Positions 35,603-46,274 of a DNA stretch of 64,000 nucleotides are shown one piece after another; positions within the stretch are counted from its first letter, which is position 1; the number at the start of each line of letters is the position of its first letter. The stretch covers positions 55,063,950 through 55,127,949 of the forward strand of contig CM071928.1 in assembly GCA_016081115.2 (NCBI GenBank), in the 5' to 3' direction. A program made the translations under genes and the position numbers. This DNA is from Rehmannia glutinosa. Its lineage: Eukaryota; Streptophyta; Magnoliopsida; Lamiales; Orobanchaceae. The notes under the pieces were generated by a model. The model saw nothing but the letters and a program-made list of their open reading frames with translations. It did not search any database and had not been told where the DNA came from.

Positions 35603-36946
35603 GAGGAGGTCTCCTATCAGATGGTCTAACGGATCTAATCCGTTAGACGAATCCAAATACCTGCCCATATGCCCCAACCCATTGACCCGCTACCATTGAA
35701 ATTCAAAAAAAAAGAAAAAGAAAAAGGGAACAAAAATCACCTTTGAATTGTGCAGAACAGAGACACGGCTCCATTTAACAAAAAAGCAACCAATCAAATA
35801 TTTAAAAATAAATAAAAGAACTGTTTTGTCTCCCTGGTTATCCCATAAACAGCAAAACCATATACCGATAAAAAAAAAAAACAGCAAAACCATAAACGAA
35901 AAAAGATCAACAGAAAAACAAGAAAGGCGACAAGTTAATAAATTAACTCTCATGAGTTGATGAATTAGATTTTTGGTCATAGGCTTTGTCCGTTGATAGT
36001 AACAGTTATTAATTAGTTTTTTGTCTAGCATGTATAGATTGATTTTAGGTTTTTACAAGGAAAAAAATATTATTTTTTAAGAAAAAATTTAGGAGAAAAA
36101 TTAATACTTTTCGGGGGATCACCAATACATTTGAGGAGACTACTAATACTTTTTAGTAGTAAATTAATACTTTTTAAGGGGAATTATTAAAAACCTTTTA
36201 TGGGAAAACTAATATTGCAAAATGTATTATATTTTCTGATTTCTTAGTAATTCTCTTTTTATTATTAAATGGCATAACTTTGTAGAAAAATATTACACAT
36301 TGCATTCCAATGTATTAGATGTATTAAATAAATGTATTAGACTTTACAGCTAATACATTTCGTGAGAAAAATTTAATTATATTCAAAGAAACTACTAAAA
36401 TACTCTACAGGGAACTACTAATACTTTTTCGAAGAACTACTAATATTTTTTTGAGGGACTGCTAATATATTTCGGGAGTATATTCATGAGAAATACTAAA
36501 ATACTCTTCAAAGAACTACTAATACATTTCAGAAGGACTGCTAATACTTTTTAGAAGGACGTCTAATACGTTTCAGAAGGACTTTTAATACATTTCGGGA
36601 GAATAATTTAATTATATTTAGCGAAACTACTAAAATACTCTCCAGGGAACTACTAATACTTTTCGAGGAACTACTAATACTTTTTTGAAGGACTGCTAAT
36701 ACATTTCGGGAGTATATTCATAAGAAATACTAAAATACTCTTTAGGGAACTACTAATACATTTCAGAAGAAACTGTTAATACTTTTTAGAAGGGCGGCTA
36801 ATACTTTTCAGAAGGACTGTTAATACCGGTGGTCCCTGAAAACTACTAAAACACCACTACTAATATTACGGGAATGCCACCTGGTCCGCGGGTCAGATCC
36901 GTCTAACAAGTCAGACCCGTTAGACGGTCTGACAGGAGTTTTTGTC
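35603..36946. mobile_element. Mutator-type element G
   Basis: Perfect 9-bp target duplication TATTTTCTT (35594-35602 and 36947-36955). It shares termini and the CTAATACWTTT interior (36100-36830) with element F, and sits only about 20 bases from it. Non-autonomous. Confidence 0.85.
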
Positions 36947-37478
36947 TATTTTCTTTGATTGCTAATCGTGATTGCAAAGCTTATTTTCTCAAACCATTAA
37001 CATGTTTGGAAGTTTATAAATATTATAAATGTTTTAAGAGGTTTTCTTACAAAAAAGACTTATAAGCTCGATCTTAAAATTAATTAAAATGTTAGAATCT
37101 TATTAATTTGTGTCAGCTGAGTAAGGTTCTTCAATAAATCGTTCTACTAGTTTACTTGCTAGGGGTACCAAGTTTATTTGTTAATTACCAATAAATGGAG
37201 GGATTATATATAATATATTAGGCTTAATAGCAAAATATGCCCTATAACTTAGGCCGTTTTGCATTTTTGCCCTTTAACTATTAAAGTTGCAATTTATGCC
37301 CTGGACAATATTGCCCTTATATCCAAATATCAGTTTTGGTCCATTATATTTCCAAAGGTAGCAATTATAGCCTATAACTTTTGAGAATTAGCAATTTCAA
37401 TCCTTTCATACTATAACTATTTTCAATAAACTCAAATTTCATAGATTATGAAGATTTATATTTTCTGAAATCTATTCC

Positions 37479-38239
37479 GTTCGTGGCATTGTTACACCTA
37501 CTTAGATCCAGTCTCTATTCAGAGGTTTTAATTGGATCATGTCGGGTTTTCGACCTAAAAACTTGATAGGACATATTACGTAAATACTTCATAATTCTAA
37601 ATAAATTCGATTTCGGACTAAGGTTTTGATAAAACAGATATAGTCCATCACGACCATATCGGGCCCAACATGCTTCCGTAAAATTAATAAATCCTTAAAA
37701 TTCATACCTTCTTTGACCGAAACAAAGACCGGGTGAAATGGCTCGCAACACCACTAGTTGGAATATTCGCCCCGGATCGTTTGACGACTCCTCACTGTTC
37801 AACCTCACCTCGGGGAAGATGATCTGCAAGTTATCCAACTCCTTCAAAGAATCGTTCAAAGACATCCTTGGTTCGTTTCCTACTCCGGGCGTATAAGTAA
37901 TTTTTAAACGGGATGAATTAATGGAACATTATGAAGACATGTTGAAGCAAAAAGCCCTTTTTTTATTAAGAACTTATTGAAATATTTATTACATTAGTAA
38001 TCTCCTTTTGGGAGGAGAATACTGGTTTAGCCTCTCATAGATGAGGCTTTCACTCGTAAATACATAAAACTTAAAACTAAAACACTCAAAATATTACAAA
38101 TTTTTCACTAAGATTTTATTGTAAGAAAACTAAGGAAAATGTTCGATGTCCTCAGCTTCCTTCAAATCCTGCATTTTATAGAGGTAAGTCCGGACTTCAA
38201 AGGCGGACTTCTAATCTTGCTGATATATATGACGTCACT
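37479..38239 (-). promoter_or_regulatory. Viral intergenic region with putative pregenomic promoter, copy B
   Basis: Minus-strand TATAAAAT at 38173-38180 and AATAAA at 37962-37967 are about 210 bases apart. This arrangement produces the terminally redundant transcript of pararetroviruses. The leftmost sequence is shared with copy A to position 37479 and then stops matching. Confidence 0.6.
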
Positions 38240-39070
38240 GCTTACGTCATATCCCACATTATTGCATCGCCCGGTGGTTTTTTTTTTCTCCCGCGTGACT
38301 CGACCCGTATGTGATGTTTGTCGGGGAATCTTTTAAAAATTTGGTTTACGTGGTCCCCGAGGATAACGCATCTTGTGAGCTGGGCCCTTATCCTTTCCAG
38401 CTGCATGATCTTGTCGGTCAGGTTTGGGTCGGAATCCTTTCCCAAACTCGGGTTTCTTCTTCGGGGCATGTTTGAGATCCGGTCGATCCAATGGCCAACA
38501 TGCGCCATGTTACGAGAATTTAGGTAAGTTTCTTTGCTTGCCGGAATCTTGTTCTCCTAGAGAATTCTTCTCTTCGTCTCGAAAAGCTCCTCCGCAAATC
38601 ATGTTGTTGATCCGGTCATTGAATTGATGAAAAAGATCCGTTTGCTTTGAATTCTGAAAACTTAAACGGATATTTGACTTTGTCCATTTCATTAGACAAA
38701 CCCAAAGACCCCATGCTCGTCGTGTAGAAGCTTCATCTTCAGAAATTGCTCCTACTAATACTGGTACTTCTTCCGGTGAAGCTGCCTTAATGTATTTTAA
38801 AGTATTTTCATCTGGTCTTCTTAGCTTGATGAAATGAAAAGCTTCATTAAAGCCTTTCTTCACTTTGTTCGGGAGCAAGACGATAAAATACGGTTCGAAT
38901 ATCTCCTCGGCCAAGTGTGGATTATTGGCCCAAGTCTCGTAAACTGCTTCCCCAATCCATTTTGGTAATTTTGAAATTTCTTGGTATCCTGGTGACACGG
39001 TATAAATTGAAGCTAAAGCTCCAAAAGTATACCATTCCTGTACTTCATTTGGATGACTTCCTGGTTTCAT
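38240..39070 (-). pseudogene. Viral 3'-terminal ORF, copy B
   Basis: An open 186-residue stretch (38510-39070) with 'WYTFGALASIYTVSP' and 'LPKWIGEAVYETW' continues in another frame to about 38242. A Ser/Pro-rich 108-residue open piece (39136-39462) lies before it and may be its N-terminus. The position after RNase H is where caulimovirids place a transactivator or another accessory ORF. I see no clear transactivator core, so function is unknown. Confidence 0.6.
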
Positions 39071-39499
39071 CCAAACTGTGGGATACTTGCCGAGATATCA
39101 ACCACTGTTTTTCGGGTTAATACCTTGTCTTGTAACTAGTTTCTCCCATTGCCGATATACCGCATAGGAGAAATCTTAATCTCGTCAGTTTGAACCTTAG
39201 ATTTGCCTGTCTGTGGCCTAAGATTCAACTCTCCCTCTTTTATCCCAGAGGTGTTAGGTTGACTTGAAGACTCTGGTTGTGACACCGGAGCTTCAACATA
39301 CGTTACAGTTTGTACACCTTCAGGGGATGCATCACCTGCAACACTTGTGATTATGGTACTTGAATCCATAACCTCCAGGGTTAGAGCCCCGTACTCTCTC
39401 GGCCCCTTTTTGCACCGTAGGAGATGTGGCCTGGAAGAGAGGCCCTTGCGATCTAAGAACAATTGTCCTTGAGCGAACCGGCATGCTCGTATTTGACTA

Positions 39500-40342
39500 G
39501 AAACTAATTTCGTCGACTGTTGAAGTCGTCCAAAGAACTTCGCATTGAGACATAACGTCCCAAAATCTCGTTCTGACTCTCCAGGTTTTCCCGAGATGTC
39601 TTACTCGTTTAAGGACCTCGCGACAACGCGTCCTTCCATCTCGTGTCAAGAAATCGCAAGAATATTTTCATGAGATTTTATAATGACAATATCATAATCA
39701 TAATATTGACATTCAGCTTGCCATCTAAGTAATCGAGCCTTTTCTCGGTTTTGATTCAATTTTGTTTTTCGTAAAAGCCTTGACACTTGAATTATCAATT
39801 TTTAAAGTAAACTTTTAGCCAATAAAAATAGAGGCCATTTTTTAAAAGTCTTTCCGATTGCAAAGAATTCTTTCTCGTTGATATGCCATCTGTTTGCTTC
39901 ACTAGGTGTGAATAAACCGCAATATCTCGCATGGCACTTCCTCATTTGGTGTGACCTTAGTGAGAAGCTACCCACCAATCATCACTGGCATCCGTGTAAG
40001 AACCGGTTCGTCTTCGTCTTGGGAATCGCAAGTTTCGAAGCTTTTACAAACTTCTTTAAGTAGCTTAATTCCTTCTTGATGTTCATCTTCCCATTTGAAT
40101 ACTTTGCATCTTTTTTTAAGCAATGGGCTAAACACCTTCCTCGTAATATGCCGTTTGTTAATGAACATCCCAAAGAAAATTAACAACTCCAAGAAAACTC
40201 AAGTCGCTTCTTGTCTTTCGGTGTATATGGAAATCCTCAGTATCTTTTCCACAATATGATTCTCAGTAGAATAATTCCAGATTCATCGATTTCAATTCCG
40301 AGGAATTCAATTGTCTTATTGCGATCACCGCCTTCTTCTCTC
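39500..40342 (-). pseudogene. Viral RNase H region, copy B
   Basis: It follows RT in several broken frames. RNase H-like pieces are visible around 39830-40190, including a short acidic/Asp-containing stretch near 39990 where a small insertion breaks the frame, and a 'RWHINEKEFFAI'-type segment around 39865. It would remove the RNA template during viral reverse transcription. Not intact. Confidence 0.65.
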
Positions 40343-41056
40343 TCAAAGCACTAATCCTTCTTTGTGACAAACATCTGAAAATATCTCCAAATGTTTGAGA
40401 TGCTCCTTCATGTTCTTTAATGCGATAAGTATGTCATCAATATATACGAACATGAAACTAAAATAATCTTTGAAGAGATTATCCATTTTTCTTTGATATA
40501 TTTGGGGTGCGTTAGCCAATCCCATAGGCATCACGTTCCAAATATAGTGTCCCTGTGGTGTAGAGAAAGTTGTAAACTTCTTACTTTCTTCCTCCATCTT
40601 AATCTGGTAGAATCCAGACTTGCAATCGAACTTTGAGAATATCGTGGCACCTTTGATGCAGTTAACCAGATGTTCTCTACTTGGGATATAGTATCCGTCG
40701 AATTCCAAAATATTATTAATCCCCTTGTAATTAATAACAAGTCTTGTCTTTCCTCTTTTGATTTCTCCATGGTTTCTCACTAAGAATCCTGGACTGTTGT
40801 ATGGAGAAACCCCTGGTGAAATCAACTTAAGGTCAAGATGTTCCTTAAGTATTTTCTGCATATCCTCTCGATCCTCCTGGTTCATAAGGATTGGTTTGAA
40901 TCTCACGAACTCGTACTCCTTTCCGGGTTTAACCTTTAAGGATGCTTTGAGCTCATTCTTGTCCCACCATGCCAAAGGATCTTCATTATAATTCCTTTTG
41001 ATTTTCTTCTTGATATCCTCGAGTGATATTTGTTCTTCAATGGTTACGTCACTCAT
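40343..41056 (-). pseudogene. Viral reverse transcriptase, copy B
   Basis: 237 residues, the best preserved viral domain. Motifs are in order: 'SPYNSPGFLV', 'RLVINYKGIN', 'FSKFDCKSGFYQI' (first catalytic Asp), 'FSTPQGHYIW', 'MPMGLANAP' and 'FVYIDDILI' (catalytic DD). This is the RVT_1 type of caulimovirids and Ty3 elements, and differs from the copia RVT_2 at 7215-8063. The frame ends soon after the catalytic motif. Confidence 0.9.
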
Positions 41057-41673
41057 GTGGATTCTCCATTAAAGCTCACCATCAATTCAAAGAATAACCT
41101 CTGGAGTAACTCGTTCTTCTCCTTGCACTCTGAATGAATACAAGTTATTATCCCAAAGCTTCTTATCTTTCGAGAACCGAGTTGTCTATAGGATAATAAA
41201 GCTTCACCAAATTTCCTTCGATCCGCCATTTTTGGATTTCGGAGTTTGGCTTCATCACCACGCTTGCTGCGAAAATTAATAGGCATTTTTCTGTAAAATG
41301 CTTCCCGCAGTCTCTGGACAATGATCTTATGATCACATAAGGTTGTGAAAATAAGTCTTCTTGTCTCGTTCTCCTGTGTAAATCGCTTGAATGTTTGTAG
41401 GAAGTTGTTTCCTAGCAAAACATCTGCACCTGTATCATGGAAATAGATTGGTGGCGTTTTCACTTTGTACCATGGGGTACCGCCTGCGCCTCCGATCATG
41501 ATTTCTGCTTGTTTAATTCCCTTATTAAGGATAAGAATCCTCTTAGAGAAATCTCTTCCTGCAATAGCTGGTAAATCTTCTCCAATTTCTTTAGGAAAAA
41601 CATTCGGCTTTGCACATATTCCTAAGCACTGAATCAATATAGGCGGCGAAATACTCGGCCTTATATTCAGCAT
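41053..41673 (-). pseudogene. Viral aspartic protease region, copy B
   Basis: The open stretch contains 'ADVLLGNNFLQTF' (about 41395-41435), matching the C-terminal strand of retropepsin domains. The expected catalytic Asp triplet lies at about 41635-41650, at the start of the open frame, where the reading frame breaks. The DTG in 'HDTGAD' precedes the late strand and is probably not the active site. The C-terminal 100 residues lead into RT, whose ATG overlaps the end of this frame. Confidence 0.7.
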
Positions 41674-41715
41674 ATAACATTCCGATAGAAATGTATATGG
41701 AGAATGGACTAGTGG

Positions 41716-42924
41716 TCATCTGATTCTGTATCTTTTATCAGCCACTGTGAATTCCATTCCTTCTTGTAGTCTTTCCCAAGGTTTATGATCCTCAAGAAAT
41801 TCAATTCCCAGTATTAATTGCTCTGGGATTTTCCCTGCTACTCCTGAGATAGTTAGCTCAATTTCACCTATCTTCAGGCTTCCTTGATACCTTCCAACTA
41901 TAGGTTGTTGGAGATAATACAGAACATCACAAGGAAAAATATTATCCTTTTGAGTGATGTCGAATATTACTTCAACCTCTCGCCATCCTTCTGGACATTT
42001 CAGCTCTCCTGCTGTTTTAAAAACATCGGGGATGCGCTGAACTGTACTTGGTCTCCTTTCTTCCCAACGGCTGCTACTCACCATTCTGTCCTGCTGGAAA
42101 GACATCCTTCTGGGCTCAACTCTGAGACTTCGACTTTTGTTGAAGACTGGTTGATCTTGAATTATCATATCAATCTCTTTTATAGTTGGAGATTCAATGA
42201 TTTCTGGTAGAACCACCCTGGCAAAGTCCTCAAAGATTCTTGGGACTTCAATAAATTCCTTTCTCAAGAATACTTCGGAATGATGGGTATTCGAGAGAGC
42301 ATAAGAAATCTTGTATGTGATCGAGTAGGGTTTGTTCCCTTCTTTCATCAAATCGACTCTTTTGAAATCTTGATGAAGGGTTAGGACTCTATTAAAATCT
42401 CGATCTCCCAAATTGTATGCAATTCTCGGATAGACATTAAATGCTAATTTTCCTGCATACAAATTTCTCAGAATGACTCAAGGCATGAATCCTTGAGGTG
42501 TGAGATTCGCTTGTCAAAAATAGCAAGATTGAGTGGCGAATCTATTCCTTCCTTGAATGTTGCCTTAATAATGACTCTTATGGCTCCAATGTGAATCCAT
42601 GAGAGTGTATTTGCAACTTCTCTTTTAACTCGCTTTTGATCTCCCCTGTATTTCTCTAATAGGGACCAACCGCATCTCGATCGGGTTCTGGTAAACTCCA
42701 TCGGAATGGCAAATTCTCCGGTTGTTACCCCTGAATAATTTGGTGTTTTCTGTAAACCCAATCTTATCCAATGCTTTTTCCATAGCTCCGATTGTAAATT
42801 CATCATGACTTGAAGCTTTGGATCTTCCCTTCATGATTCTCATAAGAGTTTTATGAGAAACCGTCGTGTGAGAGAGAAATCCCGACATATCCTCCTGATC
42901 GTCTCTGAAGAATTTCTTCTTCAC
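41716..42924 (-). pseudogene. Viral movement protein with an extra C-terminal domain, copy B
   Basis: Two open pieces (42468-42806 and 41716-42462) adjoin in different frames. They contain the 30K-superfamily movement protein core: 'HIGAIRVIIKATF', 'FNVYPRIAYNLGDRD', 'HQDFKRVDLM' and 'YSITYKISYALSN'. Such proteins open plasmodesmata for cell-to-cell spread. After the core (residues about 110-248 of the second piece) comes a domain ending 'EQLILGIEFLEDH', reminiscent of a retropepsin late strand. The N-terminal part at 42625-42924 is in a third frame. Confidence 0.8.
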
Positions 42925-43069
42925 TCGATTCTATCTTTGAGTCACTTCCATCGTCGAATAGATCTCTTCTTCATAGATGCTCTCATCTCGAGGTATATCC
43001 TCAAATTGATACACCGTATAAGATCCCGATAATGATGACTTCCTCAATTTAAGGTGTGGCCTCGAATCG

Positions 43070-43880
43070 CCGACTCCTCGTTTTTGATTGTGCGGGCAAT
43101 CCGTTGAGATATGCCCTCTTGCTCCGTATGTCCGGCAATTACGCTTTTGAAGCTTTCATTTGCTCTGTGAGCACGCTGAAAGTTCTTCTCCTGGATTTCT
43201 GGCCGGTACTTGCTTGATTAGAACCTCGATGATGAGGCTCTACCTGCCGTCTTGGTCTTTGCCCGATTTATAACCGGGCTTTTGTTTTGACCGGAGAACC
43301 TTCTAGATCTCCATGAAGACCCTACTTCTTTTGTTGTCTTCCTCGGCCAGGTATGGATGGCTTCACTCCTTCTTCCTTTTGTGCGCCGGTTGACCTCCCA
43401 CAATTGTTGGGATGTCATTATCCACGCAACATAGAGGAACCGCTTTGTTAATTCCTTTTAATCTCTTGTAATTCTGTCTGACAGAGCTTGGTAGCACCAT
43501 TCGGATAACTTGGCCTTTAGGAAAGACATTTTTCTCGCCACGCTTTCTACTTGACTCCATCCTTGTATTCCGATAAGCATTTCTCTCCGGGGACTCGGAA
43601 TCTTGGCAAAGAATAGGTATGCGACTTCCTTTTCTTCAATCTTGGATTTCCACCGATTCGGTGAACAACTTGATATATTCGTCAATATGACAAATATCAT
43701 ATAACTCAAGCTATAGAGGGCTTGTTTATATCTCTTTCTTTTTTCATCCTCTAATCCCTCGAAATAACCTCGTCTTGATGAACCGGATTTTGAATAGTTT
43801 TGCCATACCATCGACAATTCCTTTAAGTGATTCCCCGATGTGACCGAACCTTTCGTACTAGCATCGGTCATATCCTGCAA
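43070..43880 (-). pseudogene. Viral coat protein with zinc knuckle, copy B
   Basis: Open piece 43458-43880 with 'AKIPSPRREMLI', similar to the core of caulimovirid coat proteins. A basic stretch follows (43363-43420), then a CCHC-type knuckle at about 43090-43140. There one reads C-R-T-Y-G...G-H...D-C, so the second Cys is a Tyr (a G-to-A type change). The coat protein packages the DNA genome. Frames are broken between the pieces. Confidence 0.7.
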
Positions 43881-43906
43881 TCTTCACCGATCCTTCAAGA
43901 CTCATT

Positions 43907-44396
43907 TCAAGGAGTAAAATGAATGAATCCTTTGTAAGATCGAGGGTTCTCATTTGAAATTCTCATAGTTGAAGCCCATTCATCAATGAGAACTTCTCTA
44001 TTTTTAAACCGGGATATCAGTTTAACATCAACCCATATGGATGTATTGGGTCGAGTGCGATCTTCCATAAGACGCCGATAAACATTCGGCCTTCCAAAGA
44101 GGTTGTCCGTTCCCCGCAGTGGGTTTCGACCTCCGTCCCGAAAGTGGATCACTCCCGGTCGTGAAATCCCCGGCGTGGCATCCTCTCGTCCCCCGAGCTC
44201 CATGATTCGAACCCATAATTTCTTCGACGTTAGGATTAATCGGTGGCGGTGGTGGTGGAATTGCTCTACCTTGTGGGTCATAGGTAACCAAAGTGATCCA
44301 TCACTGCGTTCATCTTTAAATCTACAATACCCAATCCCGAAGGATTCTCACAGTCGTGTAGATCTTTAAGATTCATCTTTTCCATATCCATCTTTT
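43907..44396 (-). pseudogene. Viral polyprotein N-terminal region, copy B
   Basis: Equivalent of 32355-32723 in copy A. It has the Pro run and 'RPNVYRRLMEDR', but in two frames. It continues past the copy A deletion point into 'RNPRSYKGFIHFTP' and ends near 43907, just before the coat region. Confidence 0.55.
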
Positions 44397-44399
44397 TTA

Positions 44400-44840
44400 A
44401 TTTTTGATGGATTTTCCTTTAATTAGAGCAATGAGCTTCTCCACATCTGTCATCTTTCGTATAACTTGGTTGGTTTCCCTTTTTGGTGTAAATAGGGTAT
44501 TGTTCAAATCTATACGCTTCTTTCCTCCGGAAGAACTTGATTCTTCTCAGTTCTTGACTCGTTTAAAATATCATGAAGGAGTTCAAGAGTTTCCTTACGA
44601 TATTTCACCATCGTCTCCATCCGGTTCGGATCCGATGAACTTGTCTTTGGTAGATGAATATGGTGGTTGCCATAGTGCACCGTCTTGGACTTCTCTAAGA
44701 TCTTCTGAGAACTTAGATTTGTCCTGGAAGTATCTCGTTCCACTCGGTACTCCATCGGGAACCATTGTTCGATGGGAATTTTCATGAACCGTTTCTTGAA
44801 GGTTCATCAAGTGAACATATAATGTCCGGTTAAGCATCCC
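44400..44840 (-). pseudogene. Viral small ORF, copy B
   Basis: Broken frames at 44510-44785 and 44595-44837 contain the same 'METMVKYRKETLELLHDI' segment as copy A. Stops and shifts separate N- and C-terminal parts. Confidence 0.5.
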
Positions 44841-45104
44841 GGAATCGCTATAATATTCTCACTCGCATTTTGCATTGCCTTAAGGTTTCCCCGTCGGCTC
44901 CGTTTCTTTTTTTCTTCATGTTGGTATTCCCATATGAAACCTGGTCAAGGTATTCTTGTGCATACATCGTCAATATTTGACGATATGTCTGTAAAGAGGG
45001 TACATCTCGGACATCGGTCCGGATCCATATTCTCGAGAAATTCTCCTCACCAATTGTTAATTACATAAATCTAATAAATATAACCAAAAGTTCTTAATAA
45101 ACCT

Positions 45105-45116
45105 GGCTCGATACCA
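45105..45116 (-). other. Viral tRNA-Met primer site, copy B
   Basis: The minus strand reads TGGTATCGAGCC, the copy A site with one base missing at its CAG. It marks the end of the viral segment, four bases from the host sequence. Confidence 0.75.
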
Positions 45117-45412
45117 TTTTACGCAAGACACTTAGTCAAATCACCATATGTATGAATAAGGGTATAATTGGTATTATGAAAATATGCAATTATTCCGCTA
45201 GACCAATTTTGCATCAACTCAAGACTTATAGACACCAATTGCTTGGTATAAAACTTGTAGGACCAATTTTGCAAGCGTTATAAACTTACATGGCATATTT
45301 TGCAAAACTTAATAAACATACAGGACATATTTTGCAAACCAAATAATAAAAGTCCGAAAATGCAATTTACCACAAGTTACAGGATATTTTCTGCAATTAA
45401 GCCAATATATTA

Positions 45413-46226
45413 TGAACCAATTCGAGGGAATTGTGTTACTTGGCCTTCAAGTTGGAATATATCCAAATTCCAATAAGCTGGAAATTGTCTGGTTGTGTAC
45501 AAGCAGAAGTAATGATTGCCTGATTGGTAAGGTTTCATTTTTCAACGTTCAAATTTCAATGGGTTTTATAATTTTATTCATTAACAGAGACAACAAAGTA
45601 AAGTTTGAAAAAAAGTTAATTAGTTTGTTAAGATCGAAAAAGTCTGAAAGTTACAATAATAAATTTTTTCTTTTATTCTTGCTTATGTAATGCCAACCAA
45701 GCCAGATTTTGATGATTGAAATTGTAAGAATACGTCACTCTATATAAATTTAATCTTGATTAGAAACGACACGATTTGAGGTTACGGGTGTTTATAAATT
45801 ACAGAATAGGGTTTTTTTAACTAAAAAAATCTTATAAAAAAATTCTTTTTAGATGGCCATAAATTATTCTATAAAATACTACCACATTCTTTTATTTTAA
45901 TCATATATATTATAAAATTATCACCATTGACATTTGATAGATCCGTAATCTTGTTTTATCTTCAAGATCTTATTCGTGTAATTTATAATATATCGAAGTG
46001 ATACAGGAATTTTACAAATTTTTTAGATAAAATTTATTAGTCCAACAACCTTGTATTATAATATATATATATATATACAAGGCGGAGCCAGGAATATAAT
46101 AATGAGATGGGCCAATACACGAAGACAGGTGGACCGATACACAAAAATCATATAAATTATAATTAAAAAAATAATTCTCAAAAATTTGTAGTGTAAAAAA
46201 ATTCAAAATTTGGGGGAATCCGGCCT

Positions 46227-46271
<45 letters not shown>
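45413..46271. other. AT-rich intergenic with TA microsatellites
   Basis: No gene. TA runs at 46058-46076 and 46231-46271 bracket a short segment beginning GGCGGAGCCAGG, a common start of plant miniature repeats. I cannot classify it. Confidence 0.45.

Positions 46272-46274
<3 letters not shown>

Larger units (their letters stand above)
37479..45120 (-). mobile_element. Endogenous pararetrovirus (Caulimoviridae), near full-length copy B
   Basis: 7642 bp, read on the minus strand. From the primer site: small ORF, polyprotein N-terminus, coat protein with a zinc knuckle, movement protein, aspartic protease, RT, RNase H, a final ORF, then an intergenic region with TATA box and poly(A) signal. 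The length and content match one complete circular genome opened at the minus-strand primer site. Coat before movement protein resembles cavemoviruses and solendoviruses rather than badnaviruses; genus assignment needs a tree. Frames are broken in many places, and no continuous polyprotein can be read. Confidence 0.9.
37221..45403. mobile_element. Mutator-type fold-back element (host B) containing a pararetrovirus insert
   Basis: Perfect 9-bp target duplication AATATATTA (37212-37220 and 45404-45412). The ends are GGCTTAATAGCAAAATATG and the inverted GGCTTAATTGCAGAAAATA. The arms are about 258 and 283 bp, so without the virus the element is about 541 bp. Its terminal sequence differs from host A, so it is a separate family or a distant relative. 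Confidence 0.87.

Noticed and set aside
35690..36031. 113-residue Phe-rich minus-strand frame with apparent membrane segments
   Set aside because: It arises from A-rich plus-strand sequence in a Mutator-type element; composition alone gives the hydrophobic look.
34340..36830. Centromere-like satellite
   Set aside because: The CTAATACWTTT repeats are confined between Mutator-type ends with 9-bp duplications and do not form a regular monomer.
41395..41440. DTG triplet as the viral protease active site
   Set aside because: It is immediately followed by the LLGNNFL strand, which belongs to the C-terminal part of retropepsins; the catalytic triplet should be about 200 bases earlier.
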